A stretch of 64,000 nucleotides of DNA from Antennarius striatus. Lineage: Eukaryota > Chordata > Actinopteri > Lophiiformes > Antennariidae. The stretch covers positions 2,098,501 to 2,162,500 of the forward strand of contig NC_090797.1 of assembly GCF_040054535.1 (NCBI RefSeq), read 5' to 3'. Below the pieces are notes generated by a model that made no database searches, was not told the DNA's origin, and saw only the letters and a list, made by a program, of their open reading frames with translations. The position numbers and the translations under genes were made by a program. Below, in pieces: positions 22,301-39,549 of the stretch. The number at the start of each line of letters is the position of its first letter. Within the stretch, counting starts at the first letter, position 1.

Positions 22301-23115
22301 ACACACAAAGGGGAAAGTTACGGGAGTCGGTGTGTGTACCTCACAATGGCTCTCGCTAAAGTTTGCGTGTCTTCTGATCTTCTCCCAGCTGGACGCCTGC
22401 TTCCCAGTCCCTGTCTCCTCTGATGTAGCTTCAGACACTGGAGGGCCCTCTTTCTTTTCTTTTCTTTTTTTTAAAACCAGGCTGAAAACCGTCAAAGCGC
22501 CCCAGGAATCAAACGCCGTCGCAGGCAGTCATGATCAAAGACGCGCAGGTATAAATCCAGACGCAGACGCAGGACGCGCGAAATCGCCATCCAAAAAGAG
22601 AGAGAAGGAGAGCAAGGATGGTGGGTTTGGGGGGGGGGTACATTTGGAGGGTTTTATTTGTAGACCTCTGGCGGAAACCGTTCCACCGTTTAAAGTGCTC
22701 AATTAGAATAAAGGAAAGAAAGAACCGGACATTTAAAGGCGGCCTGGAGGAAAAACGAGCACCTCTCCAGGAAAGTTGGAGACTTTTTTTGGGAATGTTA
22801 CAGATAAAAGTGGGAAATATTCACACTTTGATGACCAATGAATATATTGATCTATATTGATCACAATGGCCCGCTGTCTCCCTTCCCATTATGGGAGCTG
22901 CAGTGACGCCGGAGGCATCAGATCAGAAGCTCCACCGACAGACAGACCTGACCCGTCTGGAGGAGATCAAACATCTCATGTCATCCAACGGCCTCTGCCC
23001 CCCACCCCTCCATCCACCCCTCCATCACACCTCGTCCTCCCCATTGGCCGAGGCCCGGCGCGTCTTCTTCTCCGTTTCTGCCGGTGCGCCCCCCGGGTCT
23101 ACCTTCACACACACA

Positions 23116-23147
<32 letters not shown>

Positions 23148-23152
23148 CACAC

Positions 23153-23236
<84 letters not shown>

Positions 23237-25700
23237 TCCGTCTGGAGATCAACAACAACGAGATCAGGGAGAGAAACGCGGACGTCATCAGCATACCGCA
23301 CGATCCTGCTGCCGGACGCACCGGAAATTATTGGTAAAAAATGTGATTATTGGAGCTGATCTGAGCCTTTCAGGCATCCTGGAATCATCTTAAATTTGTG
23401 AATAATCCCAAAACATATCCGGATTAGTCTGATCGTTTAAACTGATGACATTAACACGGATCCTGGATTAAAAATGCCATTGAATTTTGATTATTATTGG
23501 ATTACTGGCAGGAAATTGATTTGGACCAATATAGTTCTGCAGATGCTGGTTATCTTCAGCATTTATTGATCTCTTGAGAATAATCCCATAATCATTTAGT
23601 CCGGAAAATCGATAAAAATGATCCAAAACGCGCCATCTCGTTCATTTATGACGAAGAAAAAGCATCAAAAGGCTAAAAAATAAGACAACTTACACTTGAA
23701 ATATTGACCAATTTTTCTTTCTGTGAACTTTGTGATTGATTGATTCCTCTGTTGCTGCTGCAATTTGTCACACGTATTTTATAGATCAGATTAAATCATC
23801 TGTGATTAACCAGAAGAGCGGTTTGCACGTTTTAATTTAATCAATATAAAGATAAAAGGATTACAGAATTAAGGAAGTAAAACAGCCCCTCCACACACAC
23901 AACCACACACACACACACACACACACACACCCCGTCGCCTGCGATGTAAATCACGTCTAAATCGGGTGGTGCTGATCCACGACTGGTCGCACAGCATTAA
24001 AATCGATTGCGTGGAAGCAGCTGCAGCTTCTACCAGAATAGTTCAGGCAATTTGTTCCGTTAATGTCGGGGAATGTTTGTGTGAAAGAGCCTCTTCATGC
24101 GAACTTAACCCTTCATGGTGGTTGGAGCTTTTTTAAACCAACTTCCTTAAATTCCAGACGCATTTTTAAAAAAATATTATAAGAACATGTTTGCGCCAAT
24201 GGCGCAACACGTCGTAAACAAATAAAGCCACAACATCACGCTGCGTCTGCTTCAAGCGTCTCTTAAGTTTTGCCTGATTTGTTAATTCTAAAGAGGAAAT
24301 TGTCGCATGAATAAAAAGTTATCTGTCCGTTAGCGCCATCTAGTGGCCATTTATAAAATGTGTCTTTATTTTTGCAGGACAGGTGCAACTTCTGCCGGAT
24401 TTTTATCATTTTTCTTGACTATCTTTTGAATTAATTATGACTCCAATGTGATTCTTCAGGCTGGGGGTTGGGGGGGGGGGGTAGATTAAGGCCTTATTGT
24501 CTCATGTGACGACAGGAATCCCAGCGGGGTGCACGCACACCGCATCACACACTACTTGTTTGTGGAAAAAATAACGCGCAAAAGACGCGCTGTGCGCAAA
24601 ACGCACGCAAGCACGCAACCCCCCCCTCCCCGCCCCCCCCGCCCGTTTCGATCTCCGGCTTGATTAACCACTTAGTTCGGCCTCTCAGACACGAGATTGC
24701 GGGGAGAAAGCGCGTAATGAAGTGCTTTTGAATTTGCATCCCTGAGAGTTTTCTCCGCCGCCGCTGTTTGTTCTGCGCGCAGAGATGTGCGCTATTTCAA
24801 CGGTGACGCGCAACAAGTGTCCACCCGGCCCCCTCCATATCGCCCCCTCATCAGGATAACTGCCGTGAACAAACACAATCAACACGCGTCTGGAGGGGAA
24901 TTTGGAGGCTTTTTCTCTTAAATCCTCTCCGTCATTATGCAGATTGGACGAAATAATGGAGCCCCCCCCCCCTTTATCTCCCTCCTTACCTCCCCAAGAA
25001 TGAACTGTCTTGGTTTCTTAAAGGCTGACCAAACACTTGTGTGTTTTTCTCCTTCAGTTATGGATGAACCGTCTCAAGATCATGAAATTAACAGCATCCA
25101 GTCCGCACTTGCCTTTTCTTTTGTTTTTTTAGGTGAGGGGGGGTTCTGGTTCACCAGGTGGGGGTCATGGGTTATAGAAGCTTATCCCTTTAGGTGTTTC
25201 CTTCTAACTCATCCATAGGAAGCCGTGCATGGGTGCGTTATACATGATGACTTGCGAGAATCATTTCTGTCCGATCTTTAAGGCGCACATGACGCAAACG
25301 CTTCCCATTTGCGCCCCGCGCTCCCGGCAGCGCACGAAAAAAGAGGAAACACCGCAGAGTTTAAAATGTGGGGGGGCCCCTTTCACTTGATGCATTGATT
25401 AAAACAACAGTGAAGGCGCAGCTCTGACGGTTCATGTCACAAATGAGATGATTAAGACGCGCGGTTGCGGAAACCGAGGACACCCCCAAATTCCAGGTAA
25501 ATACAAAACACACTGCAGATAAAACTGTCCTGCAATTTGGATGTGATCAAGTGCGGGGTTTTAATGCTGACCTTGCCTTTGTAAAAGCAATGGGGGGTGG
25601 GAGGGGGCATCGGTCCGTCAGTGGTAGGTGGGAAACACGACCCGTGCGTAAAGTTCCACATGAAACGCAGACGTTTTATGGTCCCGCTGTGAGAAAACAG
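22300..25700. other. G/C-rich, CpG-rich low-complexity intergenic stretch
   Basis: Contains long (CA)n, poly-G and poly-C runs, and a CpG-dense section at about 24.53-24.90 kb (CGCGCAAAAGACGCGC, CGCCGCCGC, GCGCGCAGAG). Open frames across the microsatellites are artefacts. The CpG-dense part could be a promoter or distal tfec regulatory island, but no first exon with a convincing donor and homology was identified. Confidence 0.35.
23107..23234. repeat. (CA)n microsatellite, about 128 bp, with (CGCA)n at its start
   Basis: An uninterrupted CA tract apart from CGCA repeats at 23116-23135 and two ACATACA interruptions near 23158-23166. Confidence 0.95.
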
Positions 25701-26540
25701 CTGATAGGAACTCCTTAAAGCATCATAAAGTAGTTTTATGATCAGCTACTGGTTGGATTATGATGCCAGAGTCTCATATGTGGGTGCTAGATTTAATTAA
25801 GAATCTATAATATAACTAATTAACATAAGATTAGATAAGATATACTTAATTTATCCCAAACTGGGAAATATTATATATATATATATATAATTATATATAA
25901 AATTATATATATATATTTAATATAGTTATTTGTAATAGATAAATGTATTAGAAATTCAGATTTTATAAACATATTTATACAGATTATGATTTGCAAACAG
26001 CATGTTGCACGTTACACGCATACTATGAAAAAAAACTATTTAAAAAGTACAAATATTTGAAATTCACCAATGGTTATCTTTAAAGTCACAAGAAGAAAGT
26101 GGATCCGTTCCGCATATATTGTCGGAATAATAAAGCGATTCATTAACTAAACTTTGTTTAAATTCAAGCAGAATTCACTCCACAGAGTTTTCACAATTCA
26201 TTTCATTCAATGATGCAAAAAAAAAAAAAAAACCTTGTGCGTGCATTATATTAAATATTAAACCCAATCAAAAGACGGGATCGGATGAGATCATCATCCT
26301 TTGTCTCCTGCTGCCTGTTGCAGACATGTGGCTGCAGCTTTGAGACATCAGAATGACACAGCAGGAATATCTTTAAAGTTCCTCGTGAGCTGAAAGACTT
26401 CCTTATTTTTTTTTAGGTTTTTTTTTTTTTTTTTTTTTGGTCACCTGATATTATTTACAATGCGTGAAAGAAAACCCGGCGAACTTCTCTAATCTTGCAT
26501 CACGGGAATGCAGCATTCAGAGCTGCACAAACGGGGAGGG

Positions 26541-30720
<4,180 letters not shown>

Positions 30721-30753
30721 TTTCTGCTCAGAACCTGTTTGGGATTACCAGAA

Positions 30754-30969
30754 ATGTTCCGGTCATATTCCAGTCTAGACGACCAGCGGTTGGTCCGCCG
30801 TGGAGCTTACGCACAGGGGTTGCATAACTCCGGACCGCACCCACTCAGCCGGCCTCAGTTCCGCCCCCCCTGGCCGGGCAAGGGCGTTCATCATCCTGCC
30901 CCTCAGTATCCGTATGGCGGATACACTGGAGGCCAAACCCCCGTTTGGTGCCAACCCAACACATGGAAG
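30754..30969 (+). CDS. Candidate alternative 5' exon of tfec (72 codons, unrecognised sequence)
   Basis: An island of sensible coding sequence in A/T-rich DNA: ATG 30754 opens MFRSYSSLDDQRLVRRGAY, passes through a Pro/Gly/Tyr-rich stretch with QYPYGGYTGG, and ends QPNTWK at donor AAG|gtagga. The end phase is 0, which matches tfec exon 2, and a terminal Lys before the VxSHLEN exon parallels the MITF exon 1B junction (known from memory). The rest does not resemble MITF exon 1A or 1B, and the Rag-binding motif of long MiT/TFE isoforms is absent. A T-rich acceptor (ttatttctgctcag) ends at 30731, and the frame stays open to it, so it could be an internal exon. It may equally belong to an unknown gene. 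Confidence 0.4.
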
Positions 30970-33900
30970 GTAGGACGCCACAAAATGACCACCCATAACA
31001 AGTCTCTCAATCTGTTCTATTGAATGGAAGTACAGAAATACTTCTTATAGTAGCCAACATGACATCATATGTCAATGCCGAAGTATCAGGCTGGAAAAAT
31101 GATCAATGGCCAACCCAACCGTGTCGTGAGCCTAGTTGTCATCCTCCGCTGAAACTCCTTCTACCTGCTGCCTGAGGGCAGAGTCAATGACATCTTGTTG
31201 AAAAGGCCTTTAAGTCTCGCAGCAAAGATGAGGATGATGACTTTATGGGCAATGTGATTGCAGGATGTGTGTAAAACTGTACAAACAAGCCTGAATCGTG
31301 ACCATGTCACTGTTGTTTGCGAGAACCGAATGAATGAACTGTGTTTTTGGGGTCATTTCTTTCCACAAAAAGTACTCATGGATCTCCAGCCATAACCCCT
31401 GCAATCCCTGTATGCCGTTGGACGAGTGCACACTGTATATTAATGCACTGTTGCATTTATGCGCCTGTTTTGGAGGTTTCACAACGATTGCAGACCTCGT
31501 TGGGGGATTTGGGAAATATGAACTATTTTCCTGCTTTGCTTTGATGCAAAAGTGAGACTGAATTTTGGATGGTCGGGATGCTAAATGATCCCAGATCAAC
31601 CGTGGCTGTCTCGGAAAGGGAATTCCTGGAAGGGGAGATATGAATCAGACTATTAGAGGAGGAGGAACAGAAAACATCCCTACATTAGTTGCTTGACTTG
31701 TAGACTTCAAAGCATTGTTGCAGCATGTTTTCCCTCTCCTGTTGGAGGCCTTTCATGTGCTGGAGTTGCTTTGGTGTGTGATGTGTGTGCGGTTGCATGC
31801 ATGCATGGGTAAATGCATGTGGGTGTTTGCGAGTCGACCGCCCTTTCGTGATTCAAGCTGAACTGTTCCGTCCCTGGTCGGTTAGGCGCAGGTGAAGGCG
31901 AAGAAGACGCTAAAACAATCAGATTCGACGTCTACTTGACTGAATATTTAGCCATGCTAGGTAGTTCCTGGGTTTGAAACATGATGCCATTGCGTCAGAC
32001 GAGTTATGAATCGGTTGCGTGCAAGTTGCAGGTTCCATCGCTATCGTTGCTAGAGGTAAATCTCTTAACACTGAAGGAGTCCATTCTATCTTGCACGGTG
32101 CACAAATTGCTAAAGCTGTTGCTAAAGCAAATGATGAAGCTGATTTTGGAGGGAAACGGATAAGACGGCTCAACGAGAAGGGAAAGAGTTGTGGTACGAA
32201 GGGAAAGAAGGAGAGAGTTGGTGAGACGGAGAGAAAGAGTGCAGAAAATGAAAGCCAAAGCATGGGGGGGAACAGCGGTGATTGGTCTGGACCACCCATC
32301 TGGACTGGCTGGGTGCCTGGGTGAGCTGGACTGTGGTTTTGCTAGCTGGACCGGATGGATGGATGAATGAACGGAGGGTTAAAGAGAGACAGAAGTCCAG
32401 GGTAATGACTCAGATGGACGGAACGACTTTCTGGAAACATTGATATGCCAATGGAAGACACACACGCTGTCACCAGCAACCGCCTGCAGTTCATGTTCAC
32501 TTGGGATGCTTCACCTAGCTCGTAATTCTTTGACACATCGGCAATGTTTGACCCCAGGAAGGAGCAGTTTTACAAGAAGTAAAGTAAAATAACTGAAATC
32601 GAACTCTGTAATATTGATGTATTTGCTTTCTTTTCGTCAAGACATTCAATCAAAGGGTGTAGCCAAAGGAAAAGTGGCCTTTCTGCACACATGACCAGCA
32701 GTCTGATTTATGCAGCGTACTGTAAACGACATTACCTAATCGAATGAAGCCTCCAAATGAAATTGTGTTTTCAAGAGACAACAGAGATCATTGTGTTTCC
32801 TCAGATTACCTTTTGTGAAGCCTCACAGGTCATGTACTCAGGCTAAATATACATATTTACCCACGTTTACCCCTGAACGGAAAGTGTTTACATGACGGCT
32901 GGATGATGAAACCGTTCACCTCCAGAGGTCTTTCCCTTGAACCCTTCTGATACGGGGTTATCTAACAGGCTAATAGGATTAGGCTAAATGGGCTTCCAAA
33001 TGCTTCATGTTGAAGTCTTCATTGTCTCGCTCATAACAACACACACACATGCACACACACACACACATACATCGCCGCCTGTCTGTCTCACCCTTGACCT
33101 CTTCCTGCGCTGATTGTTCTTACAACAGCAGAGATCAGAATGTCCGACTACCCCCATAATTGACACGCAGGACAAAAACACAGGGCGCCGCTGGATGAAA
33201 CATATCATAATCCCCCCGATGGGGGCCGAGGAGGGATTCAAGGCCACCAGGATAGCTATTCATAGCATCGGGAGACACGGAGGGACCTCCGGGAAAGACA
33301 TTGTGAGGTGTGTGAGGTGTGACACTCCTGGGAAGAATGGTGATTAGGAACTATCGTGAATTGTTCCAGACCTGGACCCAGAGTCCTACCCAGACCCTGA
33401 TCAATTATTATCAATTACATTAAATCTATTTTATCTGACACAACAGGTCGCAACTCAGTCAAATTTTTAACAAGTTGTTGGATTGCTCATACGGAAAATT
33501 TTGGTCAAATGATCTTCTAACGAGATTATTAAACTTTAAATGCAAGACTGTCTATTTGTCCGATTGTTGTTTTTCAAGTGTGACTTCTGCTTTTAGATAT
33601 AATTCATTTTTAATTGCGCAATATAATGGCTATAGAGTAATGACATCATCAATGTAGCTCTCTCCGTTTAATGATGATAGCTGCATTTTCCCCAAAACTA
33701 CAGATTTTTTTTCTTTTTGCGTTAAGTTTTCGTGAAAAATAAATAATTAAATAAAGAGGAAAAAAAATTACTAATAAAACACATTTCATCATGTTGGTAT
33801 GACCAGAGGTAGATTACTAGTGCTAACTTAAAAACGTCCTTTCTGCTTTTAAAAACCATATGATGTCAATAAACACAAATAAATAACAATTAAAAACAAA

Positions 33901-35690
33901 TAAACATTTTTTTTTTCTCTTATTGATCCAAACAGGAAAGCAGTTCTGCAATATTTTTTAATCCACTTTTATGCCTCTATGATAGAATTATTAACAAATG
34001 ATCTTTTGATTTATTTCCATCTCTTTTTTTTTCCCCATTTATTTCCACACTTCTTAATTCCGACATAATTTCGGCGTGGAGAGTTTTCGCTACACCTACA
34101 ATCATTTTTCGATTGCGTTGCCACTTCGAGCAAAGACAAAAAGCCTGAGATAATCTTTGGGAAAATGTTTCTCCATATTTAACATAGGTGGAGGGGATAA
34201 GTGTTCAAGTGATTAGCGGATAAGATGAGGTGGTAAAGTGATCGGTGACATACTAAAAGGCCATTGCTCCTACCACACGAAGAGACGATGATTGTTGGTA
34301 ATTACCTTAACAGCACGGGCCTCATCAAGGCCTCGACACTCTACAGACACTCTTATCTACCTCAATCTCCACGTTCACACCTTCACTCCAGTCCGAAACA
34401 TCACAAGGAGGGAGTTTATGTCCCAAAGATGTGTTTTTGACCCCGCTCTTCCAGCTTTCACTGGGATTTAGTGTATGAGGTTGATTTTGAAATGTGGCAG
34501 GCAGAAAATGGGAATGTTTATGGAGGGTACGTGCCATGTCGGGATGACAGGAAGGAGAAGAAAGACACCCATTATTTCAATTAGAGATCATTCAGGCCGT
34601 TTTATCCAGCATGACTCGCTCCAAATACCGAAAGTCCCGCAATTATTAAATAAATCCGATTAAAACGCTGACAGGATATGACTCCAGGTGTTACAGGTGG
34701 AACACGTTCGTCTAGATGAAGAGTCGCCGTTAAGTCGCCGATCTTCACGGCGTTCGTTGCTCAAAAACGACATTTCGCGAGAAGACTGCAGCCTTCTTTT
34801 TGTAGCTTCTTTTTGTAGCATTAATGCTAATTAGCTGCAGCTGATCTAATTAGCTGTTGAGAAATTCTTCCAAGTTCACAGCATGACAGCAGCATTTGAC
34901 AGGAAATTAAAAAACTTCTAATTCTCATATTTGCTGGCGAAACGCATCCATGGTTCGATCAGTGGCGCCTTTGTTGTGAGTTCCCTCACTTCCTGTTTGC
35001 GGTTTTGGTACCAAAAGAGTCATAAATGGGAAAATAAATGCAAAATTCTTATGTTTTATGCCTTATTTTACCCAAATCTACCCAAAAGATGTCAGTATGT
35101 GTATTGATTGTCGACGCTACTGTACATTCAGCCCTCTGGTTTCACCGCTGGGCTGCACTTCCTCTGGTGCTGATAACATCGGGACTTAAACCCATGCACC
35201 TAATAGAACCAATCATCCAATCGTCCAAGCCGGGCCACCAGGACCCCCCCCCATACATACATACATACACATCAGATTAATGCCCTGGATGGAGCAGGTG
35301 TCTGCCAAAAATTCCATTCCTGTTTAAACCTTCAGGACCGTACCGCCAACTTAATCCTATTAGGTCTAATTGAGTGAAGTCGACAGTCTTTTTCAGTTAA
35401 ACTATGTTCACACACTAATAGGATTCAAAAGGGGGGAGGGTGGGGGTAGAAGGAGGTACTGAGAGTCGTACTGTTAGTGTGTGGCTGGGGTAGTGGACAG
35501 TGTGCGTAAGGGAAGGAGTGTGTTGCAACCAAAGGAGGCTTCCCACTGTGTTTGGAGGTCTGTGCTTAATGGAGAGGGAGGGGGTGGGTTGCGTGTCTCC
35601 ACGGAGGCTAGGTAAGCTCAAAATGGGGGAGGGGGGGCGTTTGTGATCAGCGCAACAAAAAACAAGAACCAAGACAGTCAGACTGTAACA
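30970..35690. other. Putative first intron of long tfec form, or intergenic; nothing assignable
   Basis: Mixed unique sequence with occasional short tracts such as ACACACAC (33040-33066) and CATACATACATA (about 35260). Several open frames of 60-126 codons occur on both strands without splice support or homology. Confidence 0.4.
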
Positions 35691-35699
35691 TCCTGCGAC

Positions 35700-36592
35700 T
35701 TACCCTGATCTACTTCCAGGGTAGGTCAGGTTAAGGTCAGGGTACCCTGAAAGTATTATCTGACTCGTGCATAGCTTTGACCTTTCAGGGTAGACCATAG
35801 GTATGCACTAGGTTTGACCATAGATCAAAGCGAGTACATAGGTAGATCAAAGCACTAGCTTTGATCTATGGTCGTACACTGGCCTCGTCTTTCTATGTTA
35901 TCCGGTTCTTGAGTGTACAAAAGTTGAAATTAGACCTTGACCTAGTTTCCCCTTTCTGAGGTTACAGGGAGAAGAGATCAAGAAGGTGGAGGATTTGAAG
36001 TACTTAGGGTCAACAGTCCAGAGCAATGGAGAGTGTGGAAAAGAGGTGAAGAAGCGTGTCCAGGCAGGATGGAACGGGTGGAGGAAAGTGTCAGGTGTGA
36101 TGTGTGATAGAAGAGTTTCAGCTAAAATGAAAGGAAAGGTGTACAAAACTGTGGTGAGACCAGCGATGTTGTTTGGTCTAGAGACAGTGTCACTGAGAAA
36201 AGACAGGAGACAGAGCTGGAGGTAGCAGAGATGAAGATGCTGAGGTTCTCTCTGGGAGTGACCAGGAAGGATAGGATCAGGAATGAGTACATCAGAGGGA
36301 CAGCACATGTTAGAGGTTCTGGAGATAAAGTCAGAGAGGCCAGACTGAGATGGTTTGGACATGTCCAGAGGAGAGATAGTGAATATATTGGTAGAAGGAT
36401 GCTGAATTTTGAACTGCCAGGCAGGAGGACTAAAGGAAGACCAAAGAGGAGGTTTATGGATGTAGTGAAAGAGGACATGAAGGTAGTTGGTGTGAGAGAA
36501 GAGGATGCAGAAGACAGGGTTAGATGGAGGACACTGATTCGCTGTGGAGACCCCTGAAGGGAAAAGCCAAAAGGAAAAGAAGAAGAAGAAGT
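35700..36592 (+). mobile_element. 5'-truncated RTE-type non-LTR retrotransposon, reverse-transcriptase C-terminal end
   Basis: The frame from about 35964 reads KVEDLKYLGSTVQSNGECGK, then VQAGWNGWRKVSGV, CDRRVSAKMKGKVYKTVVRP. A second frame from about 36207 reads ETELEVAEMKMLRFSLGVTR, REARLRWFGHVQRRD, KGRPKRRFMDVVKEDMK, ending IRCGDP and stop at 36557. This is the C-terminal part of the fish RTE-like LINE protein. A one-base frame change at about 36195-36225 breaks it, and the upstream reverse-transcriptase and endonuclease domains are missing, so it is dead. The 3' end finishes in a GAAGAAGAAGAAG tail. The repeat shared with 20.5 kb sits directly upstream (35.7-35.95 kb). Confidence 0.8.
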
Positions 36593-36819
36593 TCTCTGAG
36601 AAACTTTCCAAATACGTACAAAATGAAGACGCAAGGAAAGTGCCATCCGAGTCGCCATGGATACAGAACCACGCCGTCCCATTGCAGTAAAGATTAATTG
36701 GGTTCTGCTGAGCAGCAGATGACATGAATATGTTAAACCCTTACTGACACCAGTTGCTCCATATGATGATATATGATAGTGGATTTTTAATTATATTATA
36801 TAGACATAGATTACGAATC

Positions 36820-37445
36820 AAAACAGAAGGACGTATTATATTACACCAATTAAGCAAATCATATGATCAACATGACTTTTACTCCTCCATGACAACCGTG
36901 AAGTGATTAATTATGCGTTTGCATTGTCCATCTGACCTTTTCTTGTGGTCGTGTCATCTTAAGACCAGAGGGGTGGGATGGGGATGCGGGGGCGATTCTG
37001 GTCACGGATTTGGTTTCAGACTCAAAGGTGAAGTGATCACCTCAGTCACTGTGGGCTCCAAAAACACATTTTGGGCCACAAAGAAAGAGATTGTATGTCC
37101 AGAATTGACAACATAAATGTCTTGAATGAAGTTATATCCAAAAGGTCAAAGGTTACTAACGTTGTGACATTAGAATTTAGCATTTTCTAAATTTATTATG
37201 ATTAGAATCGGATAATACATGGAATTAAACGGTACAAAAAAAATAAAATTTGATTCAATAAAAGTCTATGAAGGTGCAAACTGATGGTCCAAAGCAACAC
37301 CTCAACTTTTTTACAATCTGAAACAGAAAATGCATCTTCATCGGAAACTTCCCACTGACAAAGCAACACGATGCCAACTCGTCGCCGGATGTGTCATCTC
37401 ACGCACCCCCCTCCCCTGTTTGACGTGATGATTGGCGGCTGACGC

Positions 37446-37503
<58 letters not shown>

Positions 37504-38322
37504 CACAGAGACACGGTGAATTAGGAAGGTCAGAGTGGGACACAGTGTTTAGCCAGTGGCAGCAGCAACGGAGACACGGCCCGAGGAAGCTGACCTTTCC
37601 AGGCTGGATGTCAGAGACAGTGTCCCTGGGGAAAAGACAGGAGACAGAGCTGGAGGTAGCAGAGATGAGGATGCTGAGGTTCTCCCTGGGAGTGACCAGG
37701 AAGAATAGGATCAGGAATGAGTACATCAGAGAGTACAAAACAGAAGGACCAATTAAGCAAATCATATGATCAACATGACTTTTACTCCTCCATGACAACC
37801 GTGAAGTAATGAATTATGCGTTTGCATTGTCTATCTGACCCTTTCTTGTGGACTTGTCATTCACCGAGGGGGTGGGGATCGGGGGGGGGCGATTCTGGTC
37901 ACGGATTTGGTTTCGGACTCAATGTCTTGTATGAAGTTATATCCAAAAGGTCAAAGGTCACCTACAATGTGATACTAGAATTTTGCATTTTCTGAATTAT
38001 TACTGGAATCAAATATTACACGGAAATAAATGGAATAAAAAATAACATTTGATTCAATAAAAGTCTATGAAAGTGCGAATTGACCGACACTCAACTTCCT
38101 TATTATCTAAACAAGGAAACACATCTTCATCAGAAACTTCCTGTCACGATACTAATTTGTCGCCGAATGTGTCATCCCAGCACCCCCCTCCCCTGTTTGA
38201 CGTGATGATTGGCCGCTGACACACACACACACGCTTGCAGAGACACGGTGAATTAGGAGGGTCGGAGTGGGACACAGTGTTTAGCCAGTGGCAGCAGCGA
38301 CGGAGACACGGCCCGAGGAAGC
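36820..38322. repeat. Diverged tandem duplication (two copies of about 0.6-0.8 kb) with LINE fragment at the joint
   Basis: Copy 1 (about 36820-37606) and copy 2 (about 37736-38322) share CCAATTAAGCAAATCATATG, TGACTTTTACTCCTCCATGA, TTGATTCAATAAAAGTCTAT and, at their ends, GGGACACAGTGTTTAGCCAG followed by GGAGACACGGCCCGAGGAAG. Between them (37612-37733) is a 120-bp piece of the same LINE as at 36.2 kb, in the same orientation. Copy 1 contains an expanded (CA)n tract (37449-37500) that is only about 7 units in copy 2. Confidence 0.75.
37612..37733 (+). mobile_element. Second RTE-LINE fragment
   Basis: It encodes ETVSLGKRQETELEVAEMRM and LRFSLGVTRKNRIRNEYIR in one open frame, matching the copy at 36180-36295 but without its frameshift. 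It is truncated at both ends and placed exactly between the two tandem copies. Confidence 0.75.
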
Positions 38323-39495
38323 TGACCTCACCACGGGACTCCCTTTGAAGGAACCACGTCCACAAATCAGAGACTAAAGGTTGGGGTCGGCTCGGCCTTC
38401 AGGGGGCAAACAAGCAACAAAGGGGGCTGTAGAGATAGTCGATGGATTGGGGTATTTTACTCACATTTCATACGTATATAATAATATAAATATAAAAATA
38501 TGTATATCTCTATCCAGGACAACAGGGAACACAAATGTTGGTTGTTTTAAATGAATTATGGTAATTTATTTATCATCACTTTGTTGTCATGTGAGAGTTT
38601 TGTCAGGCATCCTTTTGCCAGGATTTTTCTATCACAAAAAAGCGCTGCAAATAAAAAGATGAAGGAAAAGACAAACAGAATCATGAAACGGAATCAATTT
38701 GTTAAAATACGTTTACGTCACTGAGTTCATGTTGCCGTGAAAGTCGGAACAAGGGAAGACTCTTATGCCAGGACGTTCTAGGGATGGAAATTATTAATTT
38801 TTCTTTCTAAAATGCAGTATGTTTGGAAATAAAGTCTGTTTGTAACCCAACTCCACACATCCATGGTTCAGTTCGGGTTACAATGAAGGGAGTTAGTTAA
38901 TTAAACCATTTCACGCTGTCTGTTCCTCTCATTAGGATAGTTTCCTAATCTGATTATTATCTCCGCCATGGAGGCAAAGTTTCCGTGGCATCACATTTGT
39001 CTCTTTGTTGTCGAAGGGATGTGGATGATCGATGGACTTTCATGAAACTGTGTTTAAATATGCGGGCTGATGGAAAATTCCACAACAGAGACAAATAATA
39101 AAGCTGAACGAATTCAGTCAGGTCAGAGGTTACTCTTGGAGATTGGGTGGAATAATTCTTTGATAGAGGAGTCACATTATGCAGACAACATGCAGATTAT
39201 ATGCTAAAAGGTTGTATATTATATATATCTTACACATATTTCCATATTAAAGATAAGTGACGGACGGATGTAGGAAGACCTAGTCGTCTAACATCATCCG
39301 AAACTGAGCAATGCGTTTCCAATGGCCGATTAAAACTGGTTTAGACTGTGAGGAATCCAGACGCACAAACTTCTTCAGCAGCTGGGAACTCTGGAAACAA
39401 GACGTAATTCAGACGATCACAGTTTTAAATGCAGTTGCTGTTATTGGTTAAATAACAGAAGGTGTGATCTTTTTATTATGGCAATAGTACGACAT

Positions 39496-39549
39496 AGTAC
39501 GAACTAGAATTAGTTCGTACTACTTAGTTTACCTTAGCATTATGCTAAG
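39496..39549. repeat. Two adjacent palindromes
   Basis: AGTACGAACT / AGTTCGTACT (39496-39505 and 39512-39521, loop AGAATT). Twelve bases downstream is the near-continuous palindrome CTTAGCATTATGCTAAG. Neither is part of a recognised repeat. Confidence 0.6.

Noticed and set aside
22857..23393. Long open frames through the 23.1-kb microsatellite (poly Thr-His, Val-Cys and similar)
   Set aside because: Dinucleotide repeats lack stop codons in most frames, so length there is not evidence of coding. The same applies near 26.5, 37.45, 49.95, 56.15 and 62.75 kb.
32019..32324. 101-codon Lys/Glu-rich plus-strand frame
   Set aside because: Purine-rich strand bias produces such frames; no splice support or homology.
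35898..36725. 275-codon minus-strand open frame
   Set aside because: It is antisense to the RTE-type LINE, whose plus strand shows the recognisable protein.
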